Shown: in pieces, positions 36,372 to 46,900 of the stretch
Layout: each line of letters opens with the position of its first letter
How positions within the stretch are numbered: position 1 is the first letter of the stretch
Notes under the pieces: model-generated
The model's input: only the letters and a program-made list of their open reading frames with translations
Databases searched by the model: none
What the model was told of the DNA's origin: nothing
Position numbers and translations under genes: made by a program
Source of the DNA: CAYFIW01 sp964500645
GTDB taxonomy: Bacteria; Chloroflexota; Dehalococcoidia; Lucifugimonadales; UBA826
Assembly (NCBI GenBank): GCA_964500645.1
Contig: CAZCOH010000007.1
Coordinates: 1 to 62,830 of the forward strand
Length of the DNA stretch: 62,830 bases
Direction: 5' to 3'

Positions 36372-36528
36372 TCCTGACTCCTTAGCATTAGTAGATTCAT
36401 AAAACTGTTCTAAATACTTTGATTATTCCGCAATCCTAGTACTTCGTTGATTGTTAATCAACATCGGTCACTTTAGCTGGGTTTTTTTGATTGAGGCATT
36501 GGTTTTTGTTTTGTTAATAACTTTGCAA

Positions 36529-38976
36529 CTATTCTGCAAAAGGCTGGATTTCTTCCCAGTCTATAACTCCTTCTGTTTTAAATGTGTTTATTTCGTCTGA
36601 CGTGAATCCAAGCTCTGACAATATTGGAAGGGTGTTCTGACCCCTAAGAATGCCGGGACCAGCCTGACTTTCACTGGACGAGAAATTCAATATAGGTGAA
36701 TATCTCCAAAATTCGCCAAACCGTTCGTGACTCACTTGGGTCGTGAATTCGTTTATTTTTATATGGTCATCAGTACTGAAAAAATTGAACATATTGCTAT
36801 CTTCCACTTTTACGCACCCGATGCCCTGATCACAAAGTTTTTTCTCCCAGGTTTCAGCGGAATCATTTTCGAAGATTCTTGAAAGTTCCTTAACTAGTTC
36901 TCCATCGTTATTTGCTCGATTTACGGAATTGGAGAATAAGGCATTTTCAATAAGATCATATCTATCTAATGATTTGCAGAGTGGAGTCCATTCTGACTCC
37001 ATAGGGCAAGCTAGGAATACCCATCCATTTTTAGCCGGGTATATTCGGTATAAGGCGTTAATACCGTAACCATCAGCGTCAGGTAATGCTCTAGGAGGTT
37101 TGCCATCGTAGTCAAAGAAGTCATCAGCGTTAGCGGCCGCGTTTGCACCGATCATGGTAGTCTCTGCGTATTGGGGATTGCCCGTCTTTTGCCGGGCATA
37201 AAGTGACATCACAACTGCTGCTGACGCCACCATTGAGGTATTGGGGTCGGGATTTACGTCCTGCGCTCTTCCAAGCCGGTTAGATATTTTGACCAGTTCA
37301 TCCATTGAAAGAACCTGGTCTTCTGGCGGAATGCATTCCTGACCGGCCTGGGTTATAGCACCACCAGATACAGCACCGCCGATAGGATGCATCGCAGGCC
37401 TGTGACTGTAAGGTCCGGTGGATCCATATCCACCTATGTAAAGGTAATTTATATTTGGGTTTAACTCTCGGGCCTGTTCGAAACTTATGCCTATTCTCTC
37501 TGGTGCTCCAGGTCTCATGTTGTGCATCAGTACATCTACTTGAGGTATGAGCCTGCGTAGAATTTCTTGGCCTTCTTCGGTCTTTAAATTTATGGACAGT
37601 CCTTCCGTTCCGGCCATAGTCCTGTTAGGTGCTATACCGTTAAACCCATTACGCATCCAGTCTCCCTCAAGAGTTTCAATTCGTATTACCCTAGCACCGA
37701 GTTCCGCAATCAGTGAACCTGCGAGAGGTCCAGCAATCACTGTAGATAAATCCAAGATTGTCAATCCTGACAAAGGATGGGTGGGTGATTCTTCGGTCCC
37801 AAAAATACGCTCTACATTGTTGGATGAAGTTAATTCAGAAATTATTTGAGAACTGTGTTCCCCTACCAATGGAGCCGGTCCCTGTATCTTGGGATTATTG
37901 GGGTTCATTGTGAAAACCGGTCCCATTTGTTTCATGGGACCTACTACCGGGTCATCGACATCTTGGACATGCCCGTTGTGAACGATCTGTGGATGAGACA
38001 AAGCCTCTGTTGCGGTCATAAACGGTTCCGCAGCGACATTTCCCTCTTCATTTATAAAAAGATCCATCCATTCGTCGAAAGTCTTTTCGCTCATTCTTTC
38101 AAGGATTAATCTTCTCAGAGCTTCTCGATCTTCTTCCTCTACCAAGTTGGGGGCGTTTTTGAATCGAGGTTCATCGTATATGTGCCCTAGATCCAGAGCA
38201 TATATTTCAGCCTCAAAAAGACGTTCCATTAGATTTGCTAGTTGTATCCATTTACCATCTTTCGTTCGGGTAGGGAGATACTGTATCGGAGAGGGACGTT
38301 TTGCAACCGTGGTGGGATCATGTTCAAATGTCTCAGGGAAATTAATCATCATTTGCCAGAGGATGAATTGAACCAGATCATAGTAGGTTACCGCTTGTAA
38401 TAAACTCGTCTCGACCTTTTGCCCTATGCCAGTTTTGTCACGAACCATAAGTGACGAAACAATCCCTCTTACAGCTGCCATGGCAGCTGCATGACTAGCC
38501 ACATTTACAGACGGAAAATTAGGACCCTCTCTGTCAGTTAAGCCAGCGAAAATCATCATGCGTCCACTTTTGGCCTGGATCAAGCCTTCGTAATCTTTGT
38601 ATTGTGAATATGGTCCTATAGGACCGAATCCCGTTATAGAGCAGAAAATCAGGTCAGGACGTTCGGACTTTAACGAGTTGTAGCCCAATCCCAGTGTTTC
38701 CATAACACCGGGGCTGAAACTTTCAACTATGATATCTGCTTTTTTACAAAGTTCCTTGATGGTTGCAAGGTCGTCATCATCTCCGGAATCTAGAACTATG
38801 CTTTTTTTTCCTCTGTTCCAGAGAAATGATGCAGGGAAAGATCTATAGCTATCACCTTCCGGCGGTTCAACTTTGATAACTTTGGCGCCGAAGTCTGATA
38901 GCGTCATTGTTGCTATTGACCCAGCCATGCCAGAAGAGAAGTCTAATACTGTGATTCCATCAAGGACTTGATCCAT
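36529..38976 (-). CDS. Tandem-fused class III (CaiB/BaiF) CoA-transferase
   Basis: An 815-residue fusion of two family III CoA-transferase domains, about 1-380 and 400-800. Domain openings are DGITVLDFSSGMAGSIATMT and SGLTILDLSTVIAGPLAGSL, and each has the GAKVIKVEPPEGD or GARVIRIETLEGD strand. By eye alignment the catalytic Asp site is Ser161 in the first half and Asp577 in the second. The other fusion in this window shows the same asymmetry. The two halves resemble each other only distantly. It is separated by 157 bases from the hydrolase gene and stands alone on its strand. CoA transfer to a carboxylic acid is expected; donor and acceptor are unknown. Confidence 0.88.
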   Translation of the reverse strand: MDQVLDGITVLDFSSGMAGSIATMTLSDFGAKVIKVEPPEGDSYRSFPASFLWNRGKKSIVLDSGDDDDLATIKELCKKADIIVESFSPGVMETLGLGYNSLKSERPDLIFCSITGFGPIGPYSQYKDYEGLIQAKSGRMMIFAGLTDREGPNFPSVNVASHAAAMAAVRGIVSSLMVRDKTGIGQKVETSLLQAVTYYDLVQFILWQMMINFPETFEHDPTTVAKRPSPIQYLPTRTKDGKWIQLANLMERLFEAEIYALDLGHIYDEPRFKNAPNLVEEEDREALRRLILERMSEKTFDEWMDLFINEEGNVAAEPFMTATEALSHPQIVHNGHVQDVDDPVVGPMKQMGPVFTMNPNNPKIQGPAPLVGEHSSQIISELTSSNNVERIFGTEESPTHPLSGLTILDLSTVIAGPLAGSLIAELGARVIRIETLEGDWMRNGFNGIAPNRTMAGTEGLSINLKTEEGQEILRRLIPQVDVLMHNMRPGAPERIGISFEQARELNPNINYLYIGGYGSTGPYSHRPAMHPIGGAVSGGAITQAGQECIPPEDQVLSMDELVKISNRLGRAQDVNPDPNTSMVASAAVVMSLYARQKTGNPQYAETTMIGANAAANADDFFDYDGKPPRALPDADGYGINALYRIYPAKNGWVFLACPMESEWTPLCKSLDRYDLIENALFSNSVNRANNDGELVKELSRIFENDSAETWEKKLCDQGIGCVKVEDSNMFNFFSTDDHIKINEFTTQVSHERFGEFWRYSPILNFSSSESQAGPGILRGQNTLPILSELGFTSDEINTFKTEGVIDWEEIQPFAE

Positions 38977-39232
38977 TGTTCGTTACCCCCTGTTTAGGAC
39001 TTCGGCGAGAGTGTACAACATGATTGGTCACCATGTAGATTTTCTTATATAAGTCAATAGCCCTAATGGAAAATCATGACTCTACACTTGCCTTATCTTT
39101 TTCTGAGCCAGTAATTTAAAATTTGAAGTCAAATACATATATCGCAGTAAGCTGAAAACATTAGTATAGTGTTGTCGCTGCTTTTTAATGTTTTTGTTAT
39201 AGATACGATTTTACAATGATAAGAGGTGTTAA

Positions 39233-40069
39233 ATGAGCAAGATGCCCGATGCTCAGATGGCTACAGTTAATGGACTCAAACTTGCTTATTATGAATGGGG
39301 AGAAGACCAGTCGCCAACCTTGATCTGTCTTCATAGCCACACAAATTCGGCTGCTTCGTGGCGTGAGTTTGCTGAATTTGCCAGCAAAAAATATCACGTT
39401 ATAGCTATAGACCAGAGAGGTCATGGCAATAGTGAATGGGCCAAGGATGGATATGCCCGTGATAAATTCGTATCTGATTTGAATGAATTTATCGATCAAA
39501 AGCAGATCGATAAAGTAACTCTAGTAGGCTGTTCGATGGGTGGATGGCACTCTATCTTATATGCGGCATCCGTTCAGACGACAGTTGTGGAGAGAATTGT
39601 GATGGTTGATATTGCACCAGAGCCTTCTGCTGAAAGGTTGCAACAGCCGATTGCACCATTGCCTCCGCAAGAATTTCAGTCTTTAGCAGAAGGATTTGAT
39701 TGGCTAAGGACTGGTAACGTTTTGGCAACCGATGAAAGGCTATTTGAGGAGGCGGAATCCCGCCTAAAGCGAACCATCAATAACGTTTGGACTTGGAAGG
39801 CAGATATCATTGGATTCGATAACCCTCTACCAGACATGACAGATTCGTCTCTTATAAGTCGCTACTGGGCTGCTTTTGGCTCATTGGAATGCCCCATATT
39901 AGAAGTAAGGGGGGCAGAAAGTGGTCTCGTCAATGATGAAATTATTAAAAAAATGCATAATACCGGACGAGATTTCAGTTCAGTCGACGTAGGACTTGCA
40001 TCTCATGTCGTGATGGTTGATCAACCTGAGAAATTTATAGCCTCAGTAAAGGACTTCTTGTTTTTGTGA
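39233..40069 (+). CDS. Alpha/beta hydrolase
   Basis: A 278-residue alpha/beta hydrolase. It has LICLHSHTNSAASWREFAEF, VIAIDQRGHGNSEW, the nucleophile elbow LVGCSMGGWHSIL (Ser), an acid residue in ILEVRGAESGLVND and the His in GLASHVVMVDQPEKF. The first oxyanion His-Ser-His segment differs from the common HGxxG. AAGAGGTG gives the ribosome site. The upstream region (38977-39232) is A/T rich with no open frame and no promoter that I can defend. This is the last metabolic gene before the surface-protein region. Confidence 0.88.
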   Translation: MSKMPDAQMATVNGLKLAYYEWGEDQSPTLICLHSHTNSAASWREFAEFASKKYHVIAIDQRGHGNSEWAKDGYARDKFVSDLNEFIDQKQIDKVTLVGCSMGGWHSILYAASVQTTVVERIVMVDIAPEPSAERLQQPIAPLPPQEFQSLAEGFDWLRTGNVLATDERLFEEAESRLKRTINNVWTWKADIIGFDNPLPDMTDSSLISRYWAAFGSLECPILEVRGAESGLVNDEIIKKMHNTGRDFSSVDVGLASHVVMVDQPEKFIASVKDFLFL

Positions 40070-40125
40070 ATCACAATGTCAGAAATCAGAGTATGTTTAC
40101 ATTCCAAGTGTAGGTTAATGTCCAA

Positions 40126-41136
40126 ATGAAAGATTTGGTTTCTAAGTTACGATATTTTGCTATAGCTTTAAGTGTAATTGTGGTTATTAGCGCATGTGGT
40201 TCAGATGATGAATCCTCTGATCAAGATGACGGTGCGCCGTTAGTCATTGAAACAAGGAATGAAATTTTTACTCCTGTGCCAAAGTCAGGAAATAATGCAG
40301 ATGATCAAATTGAAGAATCTGTAATAAAGGATGAGGAATCGGCTATAAGGCATATGTGGGTTTACCTCACCGAATGTGTAGACCTAGATAAAACCCACAT
40401 AAAAGTAGATCGGGGAATTGCATCCGAATGGATGATACGACCGACTGAATTGGCCTCTCAGGAATTCGGCACGTGGAGGATTATAAATAGCGGTGAAATT
40501 TTACCGCACAACAGCAAAGCTGAGCTTTGGAAAAAATATTTGGGATCTGATTGTGATACTAACGTTTTAAAGCCAGCAGCAACTGACGTATTGACTGATA
40601 CTGATGCTTCCATCCTTTTGTGGACACAATTAGCAAAGTGCAACCCGGAATTAATGGTAAATGCTTTTTCTGCTCAGAAAAACCGTAAAACGGGATCATG
40701 GGTAATTGTTACTAACAAAGATGCTAGAGAAGATTTTGGTGTCTGGAGTGTTGAGAGAAATGCCAACATAACTCCTCTTAACGAAAGATCAAAAGAAGTT
40801 TGGGACATGCTTAGATTGGTTGAAAAAGATGATTCTGATGATTCACACTCTGAAGCTAAGGCGCAGTGTAGCCCGGTGATTAGAAGCGATGATGACGCCA
40901 AGCGAAGGCTCTGGACTAATTTATCACCATGCTTTCCTAACATGGACATAAAAAATATCAGAACAGATTGGGATCCCGCGAACCACGTCTGGGTTTTGGT
41001 GTCTAGTGAGAGATCAGTATCAGATTCCAGTGATGTGACTACTTCGGTTTGGCATATATTAAAAAATGGAGATATAAGTCCCAAAAACTTGAGTGCAGAA
41101 GCTTCTTTAGCAATTACTCAGTCAAAGAATTGTTAA
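40126..41136 (+). CDS. Lipoprotein with three internal repeats, function unknown
   Basis: A 336-residue protein with a lipoprotein signal: MKDLVSKLRYFAIALSVIVV then ISAC with the lipid-bearing Cys at 24. After an acidic linker there are three related units at about 69-143, 158-230 and 255-333. Each has an LW-LxxC opening (HMWVYLTEC, LLWTQLAKC, RLWTNLSPC), a central W(V/M)I or WVLV strand and a W-x-(I/V)-x-x-(N/S)-G/A-x-I-x-P close (WRIINSGEILP, WSVERNANITP, WHILKNGDISP). The Cys of each opening may pair with a second Cys. I do not recognise the domain. It begins the run of surface proteins. Confidence 0.8.
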   Translation: MKDLVSKLRYFAIALSVIVVISACGSDDESSDQDDGAPLVIETRNEIFTPVPKSGNNADDQIEESVIKDEESAIRHMWVYLTECVDLDKTHIKVDRGIASEWMIRPTELASQEFGTWRIINSGEILPHNSKAELWKKYLGSDCDTNVLKPAATDVLTDTDASILLWTQLAKCNPELMVNAFSAQKNRKTGSWVIVTNKDAREDFGVWSVERNANITPLNERSKEVWDMLRLVEKDDSDDSHSEAKAQCSPVIRSDDDAKRRLWTNLSPCFPNMDIKNIRTDWDPANHVWVLVSSERSVSDSSDVTTSVWHILKNGDISPKNLSAEASLAITQSKNC

Positions 41137-41337
41137 CGAAGAGTACACTGCGTTTTGTGAACTTAAATAATAAGTTACCTATGGTAATTAACAGGGTAAA
41201 CTCATTAAAATCAATAGGATTTACAAATAGGTGTAAACACCCTTTCTTTCATTATCACAGTGAATTAAAAATGATGTTAGTGGAATTTATGTTGCCCGGA
41301 ATGGCGGTTAATAGATGCACAAACTAAGAGGACGCAT

Positions 41338-42273
41338 ATGAAAGCTACTCTCAGTGTTCATGGCATCACTACCCCGTTCTATGTGGTAATTGCATTAATG
41401 ATGTTTATTATGGGGTGCTCGAGCGGATCAACTGTGAATTCTGTAAAAACGGTGGAAGAAAGTACGGATGGGACGACTTCTGTTGCGGTTAATGTGACCG
41501 AGACAGCGGAGGTGGTTACCGTGGTGCCCACAGTTTCCACTATCAAAACAGAACAGGTAGTTGTATTATCGACTGCCTCAGCGGTTCCAGTAAAAGAGGC
41601 TGCTACGCCAACGAAAGTAGTAGAACCTACTCCTGTGTTACCCACTCAAGTACCGGTCTCAGTTGCGTCGACGCCTTATTCTGCAAAATCTGATCCATCG
41701 CCGCCTCCTACAATGACATCCACTCCTATTGCAATACTAGTTCCAACTAAGGTTGCTTCTCCAACTCCTGAGACAAAAAAAGAAAATTCTTCTTTAGATG
41801 CGGCGAGCTCTATATCTTCTGTTGACCTATATGATCGACATGGATTCTCAATAAATACTTCTGGAGGATCCGAAATCCTAGAGCTAAGTCGTGATTTCAC
41901 TGCGCCAAATGAACGGCGTGGCATGATCATATTCACTAATCAAACTTCTAGGGTTTTACTGGAGTGGGCTGATCGAGCGGGTAAATCCGATTTGGAGTTT
42001 CTAGCAGATTCCTATCGAGATATTAAGGATATTTCACCGGAACTGAACTTCTCTGATGTTGGTGAAGGCATCATTACTGTGGATTCTAATGACGGAATAT
42101 TCGGATCTTTTACAGCTAGTAAGGAAGCCCGGAATCCTGAAGGTTTTGGCCTTATCGGTGTTTGGGGATGTGGTGGAGACAGAATATTTGCCCTTGTTGT
42201 CACTGGTAGTGACGCTACCGTTTCGCAGATAAGGTTCCACGATCTCATAGATAGTTTCAGGTGTGGAACGTAG
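41338..42273 (+). CDS. Lipoprotein with Pro/Thr/Val stalk, function unknown
   Basis: A 311-residue lipoprotein. The signal ends in MMFIMGCSSG (Cys27). Residues about 35-155 are a low-complexity stalk rich in Val, Thr, Pro and Ser (VEPTPVLPTQVPVSVA), typical of an extended surface linker. A globular domain fills 165-311, beginning DLYDRHGFSINTSGG and ending RFHDLIDSFRCGT, with a Cys pair (VWGCGGD and FRCGT). I do not recognise the domain. Its stop is three bases from the next ATG, so the two are translated from one message. A GAGGACGCAT site precedes the ATG. Confidence 0.82.
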   Translation: MKATLSVHGITTPFYVVIALMMFIMGCSSGSTVNSVKTVEESTDGTTSVAVNVTETAEVVTVVPTVSTIKTEQVVVLSTASAVPVKEAATPTKVVEPTPVLPTQVPVSVASTPYSAKSDPSPPPTMTSTPIAILVPTKVASPTPETKKENSSLDAASSISSVDLYDRHGFSINTSGGSEILELSRDFTAPNERRGMIIFTNQTSRVLLEWADRAGKSDLEFLADSYRDIKDISPELNFSDVGEGIITVDSNDGIFGSFTASKEARNPEGFGLIGVWGCGGDRIFALVVTGSDATVSQIRFHDLIDSFRCGT

Positions 42274-42276
42274 ATT

Positions 42277-43846
42277 ATGGATTATAAGAGATTTTATCCG
42301 TTAATTGCGATTGTCATAATCGCTGCCGTGATTTTATCGGGATTGACTATGTTTTTCTCAGTTTCAGATTGGGAGATATCTGGTTTAGCCAGAGGTAGGG
42401 CAAAACCTACACCTACTCCGGAAATATCGGCACAATCCAATCAGGCTCAACAGGAAGAATCTTCAGGTAAAAGGACTTCTAGATCGGCATCACAATCAGC
42501 TTCAATTGCATCAGTTTTACCGACGCCTACTGTGGCCCCGGCTCCCGTAATGGCAGCACCTGCCCCGGCTCCCGTAATGGCAGCACCTGCCCCGGCTCCC
42601 GTAATGGCAGCACCTGNNNNNNNNNNNNNNNNNNNNNNNNNNNNNNNNNNNNNNNNNNNNNNNNNNNNNNNNNNNNNNNNNNNNNNNNNNNNNNNNNNNN
42701 NNNNNNNNNNNNNNNNTAATGGCAGCACCTGCCCCGGCTCCCGTAATGGCAGCACCTGCCCCGGCTCCCGTTGTGGCAGCACCTGTCATAAAAGCTGGAA
42801 TAAAGGAGAAGGATTTGGGAGAACTTGAATCCATGGATCCCAAAGCCATTTTGAATCTTGAGAAAGCAAGGGTAATAGAAATACTTGCTGAAGCGACTGA
42901 GGGTGATGTTGAACGAATAGGAGCTAAAAAATCGGAGAATCTGATCAGGGTTGCAGGAAACATCGATATAAAGAATGTGTCCAGTACTAATTTGAAAAAC
43001 TTTGTCAAAGTCTTGTCTGTAGACCAAATATCAAACTTGGAACCAGAGACTGTTATGGAGTTGGTTAATTCCCTAGAAAAATCAGACTTGATGGCCCTGA
43101 GTAAATCTAAAACGTTGAGAATGCTTAAAGAAATCATCAGTGACGATAATAGTAACGTTGATAAAAACGTCCTTTTAAAAGCGGTTGATTCTTTAGAGGG
43201 GTCTTCTGTTGAAGAGATTGATAAAAAAGACTTGTTTAGATTGATAAAAATATTTGAAGAGGACCAACTGGATGTTCTTGATCAAAAATTAGGATCCGCG
43301 GTAATTAAAAATATTGATTCGGAATCTCTCTCGGAGTTACCTGATGAGAAGTCCTTATTCTTGATAAAACAATTTTCCGTTGCTACCAAGGGTGACCTTA
43401 CTAAAGATACGGCTCATTTATTGATTGAAAAAGTACCGGCGGATTCTATGGATAAGGTAGAGTCCGAGAGTTTAGTTATGTTTTCTAACGCAATTGGCAA
43501 TTCGCAACTTAGAGATTTGGAAAAAGCTAAGCTTAGCGCCATAATTAGAAACATAGAAACAACCCATATATCGGCATTTGAACCTGAAAAATTATTAAGT
43601 ATTTCGAGCAAGATACCTGATAGCGACTTGGCCAGTCTTGATAAGACGAAGAAAATTTCAATCCTCTCAAAACTAGGGGCTGAGTACATGAGATTCGATG
43701 CTGATGGGAATCCAATTTCTCGGGGAGATATAAGGTCTGGTCCTGGGTTTGCGGAAACCTCAGACGCTAGAACAAGGGATCAGTCAGATGTTATATGGGT
43801 GAATTTAATTAAAGGATTTGGAATCGAAATATTTCCAGATAGTTAA
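42277..43846 (+). CDS. Membrane-anchored protein with Pro/Ala stalk and fourteen 20-residue repeats (interrupted by assembly gap)
   Basis: The gene begins at 42277 and ends at 43846 but reads in two frames because a 100-N placeholder splits it. The N-terminus has one membrane segment (about 9-28), then DWEISGLARG at 31-40, then a Pro/Ala stalk of 9-residue PAPAPVMAA units that continues on both sides of the gap. The globular part is fourteen consecutive repeats of exactly 20 residues with the pattern Phi-x4-L-x2-Phi-Phi-x2-Phi-x4-Phi-x2 (units such as LEKAKLSAIIRNIETTHISA). A 50-residue tail follows. I know no family with this repeat. It probably forms a helical solenoid outside the membrane on an extended stalk. 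Confidence 0.85.
42535..42785 (+). repeat. 27-bp tandem repeats encoding PAPAPVMAA
   Basis: Nearly identical 27-base units (CCTGCCCCGGCTCCCGTAAT followed by GGCAGCA) run into and out of the N gap, with about two full and one partial unit on the left and two on the right. The last unit changes GTAATG to GTTGTG. Each encodes PAPAPVMAA. High identity at the DNA level explains why the assembly broke here. Confidence 0.9.
42617..42716. other. Assembly gap (100 N placeholder)
   Basis: Exactly 100 N, the usual default size. The left flank stops at base 4 of the 27-base unit and the right flank resumes at base 17. A perfect array would therefore be missing 12 + 27k bases, which keeps the frame; 100 cannot satisfy this, so the true length is unknown. 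Confidence 0.97.
42857..43696 (+). repeat. Fourteen 60-base coding repeats (20-residue solenoid)
   Basis: Successive 20-residue units start at 42857 and continue without insertion or deletion to 43696. Unit starts read LEKAR, IGAKK, VSSTN, LEPET, LSKSK, VDKNV, IDKKD, LDQKL, LPDEK, LTKDT, VESES, LEKAK, FEPEK and LDKTK. Positions 1, 9, 10, 13 and 18 are mostly hydrophobic. Units are diverged at the DNA level, so this is an old array unlike the 27-bp one upstream. Confidence 0.88.
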
Positions 43847-43983
43847 TATTGGCAAACAAAGGTTGGGTTAGAAAATTAACTTATATACACAAACAATCAT
43901 AGTAAAGGATTTATGCGAAAAATAGATGTTTAAAAATCTTCAAAAAGATTTAGAATTAAATCTAATTTTTTTCTGGTTGGATC

Positions 43984-46900
43984 ATGACTAAAGGAATTTA
44001 CTCTTACATACTACCTGTAGCTGTAGTTGCTGCGGTGGCCTTAGTAGTGATATTCGTGTTGACAAGTTCGACAGGGAGATCTGCTATTGGATTGGCAACT
44101 GGAGAATCGATTCAATGTACAGCTATTACTTCCGGAGAAGCAATTTCTGGGTCCATATCTTCTGACAATGTGGCAGATTGTTATTCGATCAGCAAGACTG
44201 ATGAGTTTCTGGCAGTAGCGTTGGAGGCAAAAACAGATTCAGTTCTCGATGCGGACCTGTATGCCCCAAGTAGTTTAGTTACTAACGAAAATACCGGTTT
44301 CAACTGGGTTACAACCTTTGGGTTAGGGACCCAGAAATTTGACCAACAGCTTAATTTGGGTTCTGGAGACTACAAGATTAAAGTATGGTCGTATGAACCC
44401 GGAGGTACGGGTACTTACGAGCTGACTGCAACATTGGGGTCTACTGGAGAAGTTTCTAGCTTCGACATGGGTATGCCCTCAGCAGGAGATTTGACAGGGG
44501 TCCAAAATGTATCTGCCCCGGGTGCCTTTCCCGTCATTCAACAATCCTCCACACCCTTGGAATGCAGTCCAGGTGAGCTTGGTGTCAATATCACCGGCAT
44601 GGTATCGCCAACGAACCTCGCGGACTGTTACACATTCAATGTAGATGTTTCGAAAGAATACTCAGTGGAACTAGGGACGAAGTCAGGCAAATCTTTGGAC
44701 GCTGATGTGTATAGCCCGGGTGTTCAAGTTACGACTGGGAACACTGGATACACATGGATAACAACTTTCGGAACTGAAACTTCTAAACTTGAATCTATAA
44801 CTCAAGGGGAAAGTGGTGTTTACAGTGTAAAGGTTTGGTCCTATGTTGGTTCAGAATTTGACGGATACGATTTGCAAATAACTGAATCTGCTGGATCTCA
44901 GAGTTCGGGGTCAGTATCTAATACTTCGACTCAATCACCTACTTCTGCTGTGGAGACTTGCCTCCCACTTCAGGATGGGGTTCCTTCAGAAGGTTTGATA
45001 GATTCTTCAAACCAATACGATTGTCTTACTTTTTCGGGAAATGTCGATGACTACGTTAAGGTAAAAATAACTTCGGAACCAGGTAAAACCATTGATGCTG
45101 ACATTTTTGGACCTGATGTCGAGGTTACTCCTCAAGGTTCTGGGTTTGCATGGGTGTTTACTGATGAGGGATCACCTGGTGAGATTCTGCTTAAACTTAC
45201 GGAAGGGTCAGGCACCTATTCTGTAAAGGCATGGTCGTATGGAAATTGGAGTGAGGGGAAGTACGATATTACCGTTACTAAGGTGCTGGCGCCTGGTAAA
45301 CCTACAAATGTAGTTGCAGTACAGGTCAAAAATGATTCAGGGAGTCCTCTTCCGGTTGGTACTACAACTGTAACTTGGGTGGCACCAGATACCTCAAACT
45401 TTGTTCCTATAACAAAGTACGAAATTTTGTCTGATGGATATGTGATTGGCACTGTCGAACCAAGTATTGATTCAGCAGGATTGATATCTGCAGACATTCC
45501 TACAACAAAAACCATAGGACTACTGGCCTTAGGCAAGGAATATAAGTTCACAGTAAAAGCCCATAATTTGGTTGGGGCTGGACTGGAATCAGACGCTTCT
45601 GAAGCCTTGACTCTAGTAGATCGGCCTTCTAAACCTTCATCAGTAAAAGTAACACCTGGCGACACAAGCGTCAGTTTGGTCTGGCAGGCGCCGTTTAGTA
45701 ATGGAGGAGCGCCTTTAACCGGTTATAAAGTGGTAACTTCTGGTGATGGCTCTGACGATGTAATCAAGGAGTTCGCCGGTGATGTCGATAGGGCCAAGAT
45801 TGAAGGATTAAAAAACGGAACCATCTACAAATTTGAGATACTTGCCACAAATAAAATCGGCGATAGTCCCTCGATCACGTCTGAGTCCGTTATTCCAGTG
45901 GGAAAACCCGGAATACCGGAAACAGTGTCAGCTACTCCTGGGAATGGACTGGTGGTTTTGACCTGGGAGACTCCTTCATTTGATGGAGGGACGTCGATAA
46001 CCGGATATAAGGTTAAATCTACTCCAGGGAGTACAAAGACCATATCGGGTAGAGAAACCACTACTACGTTGGGAGGATTACTCAACGGGATCGAATACGT
46101 ATTTAGTGTTCAGGCGATCAATTCCGTGGGAGATGGCCCATCGTCGGCAACCACAGCTCCTGTTAAACCCAAAGGAGCGCCATCGGCTCCTATTAATGTC
46201 AAAGCTACGTCTGGAGACGGGAAAGTTACAGTTAAATGGAATGCCCCGTTGAATGATGGAGGAGACAGGGTTTCCGAATATTCTGTAAAGGTCACTCCAG
46301 GTAGAACTGTCCAGCGAGTTGATTCCTCAAGCAGAGAAACTGAGATTAGTGGATTAACTAATGGCACTTCATATTCGTTCACGGTTACAGCTAGTAATAA
46401 AAATGGGACCAGCGATCCCTCAATAAAATCAGATCCTGTGACTCCTGTGGGACCACCGTCTGCTCCTCAGGTTGTGAAAGCGATTTCAAAGAATGAATCG
46501 ATCCAAATATCATGGTCGCCTCCTTCTTCTGATGGTGGAGGGATGGTTAGCAAGTACCAAGTCACGATGCTGCCAGGAAATAAAGAGATATCTGTGCTTG
46601 GAACCGAGACGAGCCATCTTGAAACAAACTTGATTAACGGAAAAAAATATACGTTTACGGTTAAAGCTTTCAACTCTTCGGGTGGAGGTGAAGATAGTCT
46701 TTCGGTTGAAGAAACTCCGGCTACAATACCTGGGAAGCCCACTGATCTAGTGGCCACTGCAGCAGATAAGTCAGTCAAAATACAATGGCAGGCTCCATCA
46801 TCGAATGGTGGTAAATTAATAAGTTCCTACATCGTGAAAGGCCAGCCAGGAAATCTGGTTAAAACTTCTAGAGGATCTGACACTGAGATTTCGTTTGATG

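Noticed and set aside
41049..41327. Rightward open frame of 92 codons across the end of the first lipoprotein gene
   Set aside because: It overlaps the lipoprotein gene for 88 bases, has no ribosome site and encodes a low-complexity basic peptide.
42535..42785. CRISPR-like array
   Set aside because: The 27-base units abut directly without spacers and are in frame within a coding region.
42719..43846. A separate gene starting at the ATG 42719 after the N gap
   Set aside because: The start lies inside the PAPAPVMAA repeat that continues from the left side of the gap. Frame loss is explained by the 100-N placeholder, so this is the same gene as 42277.
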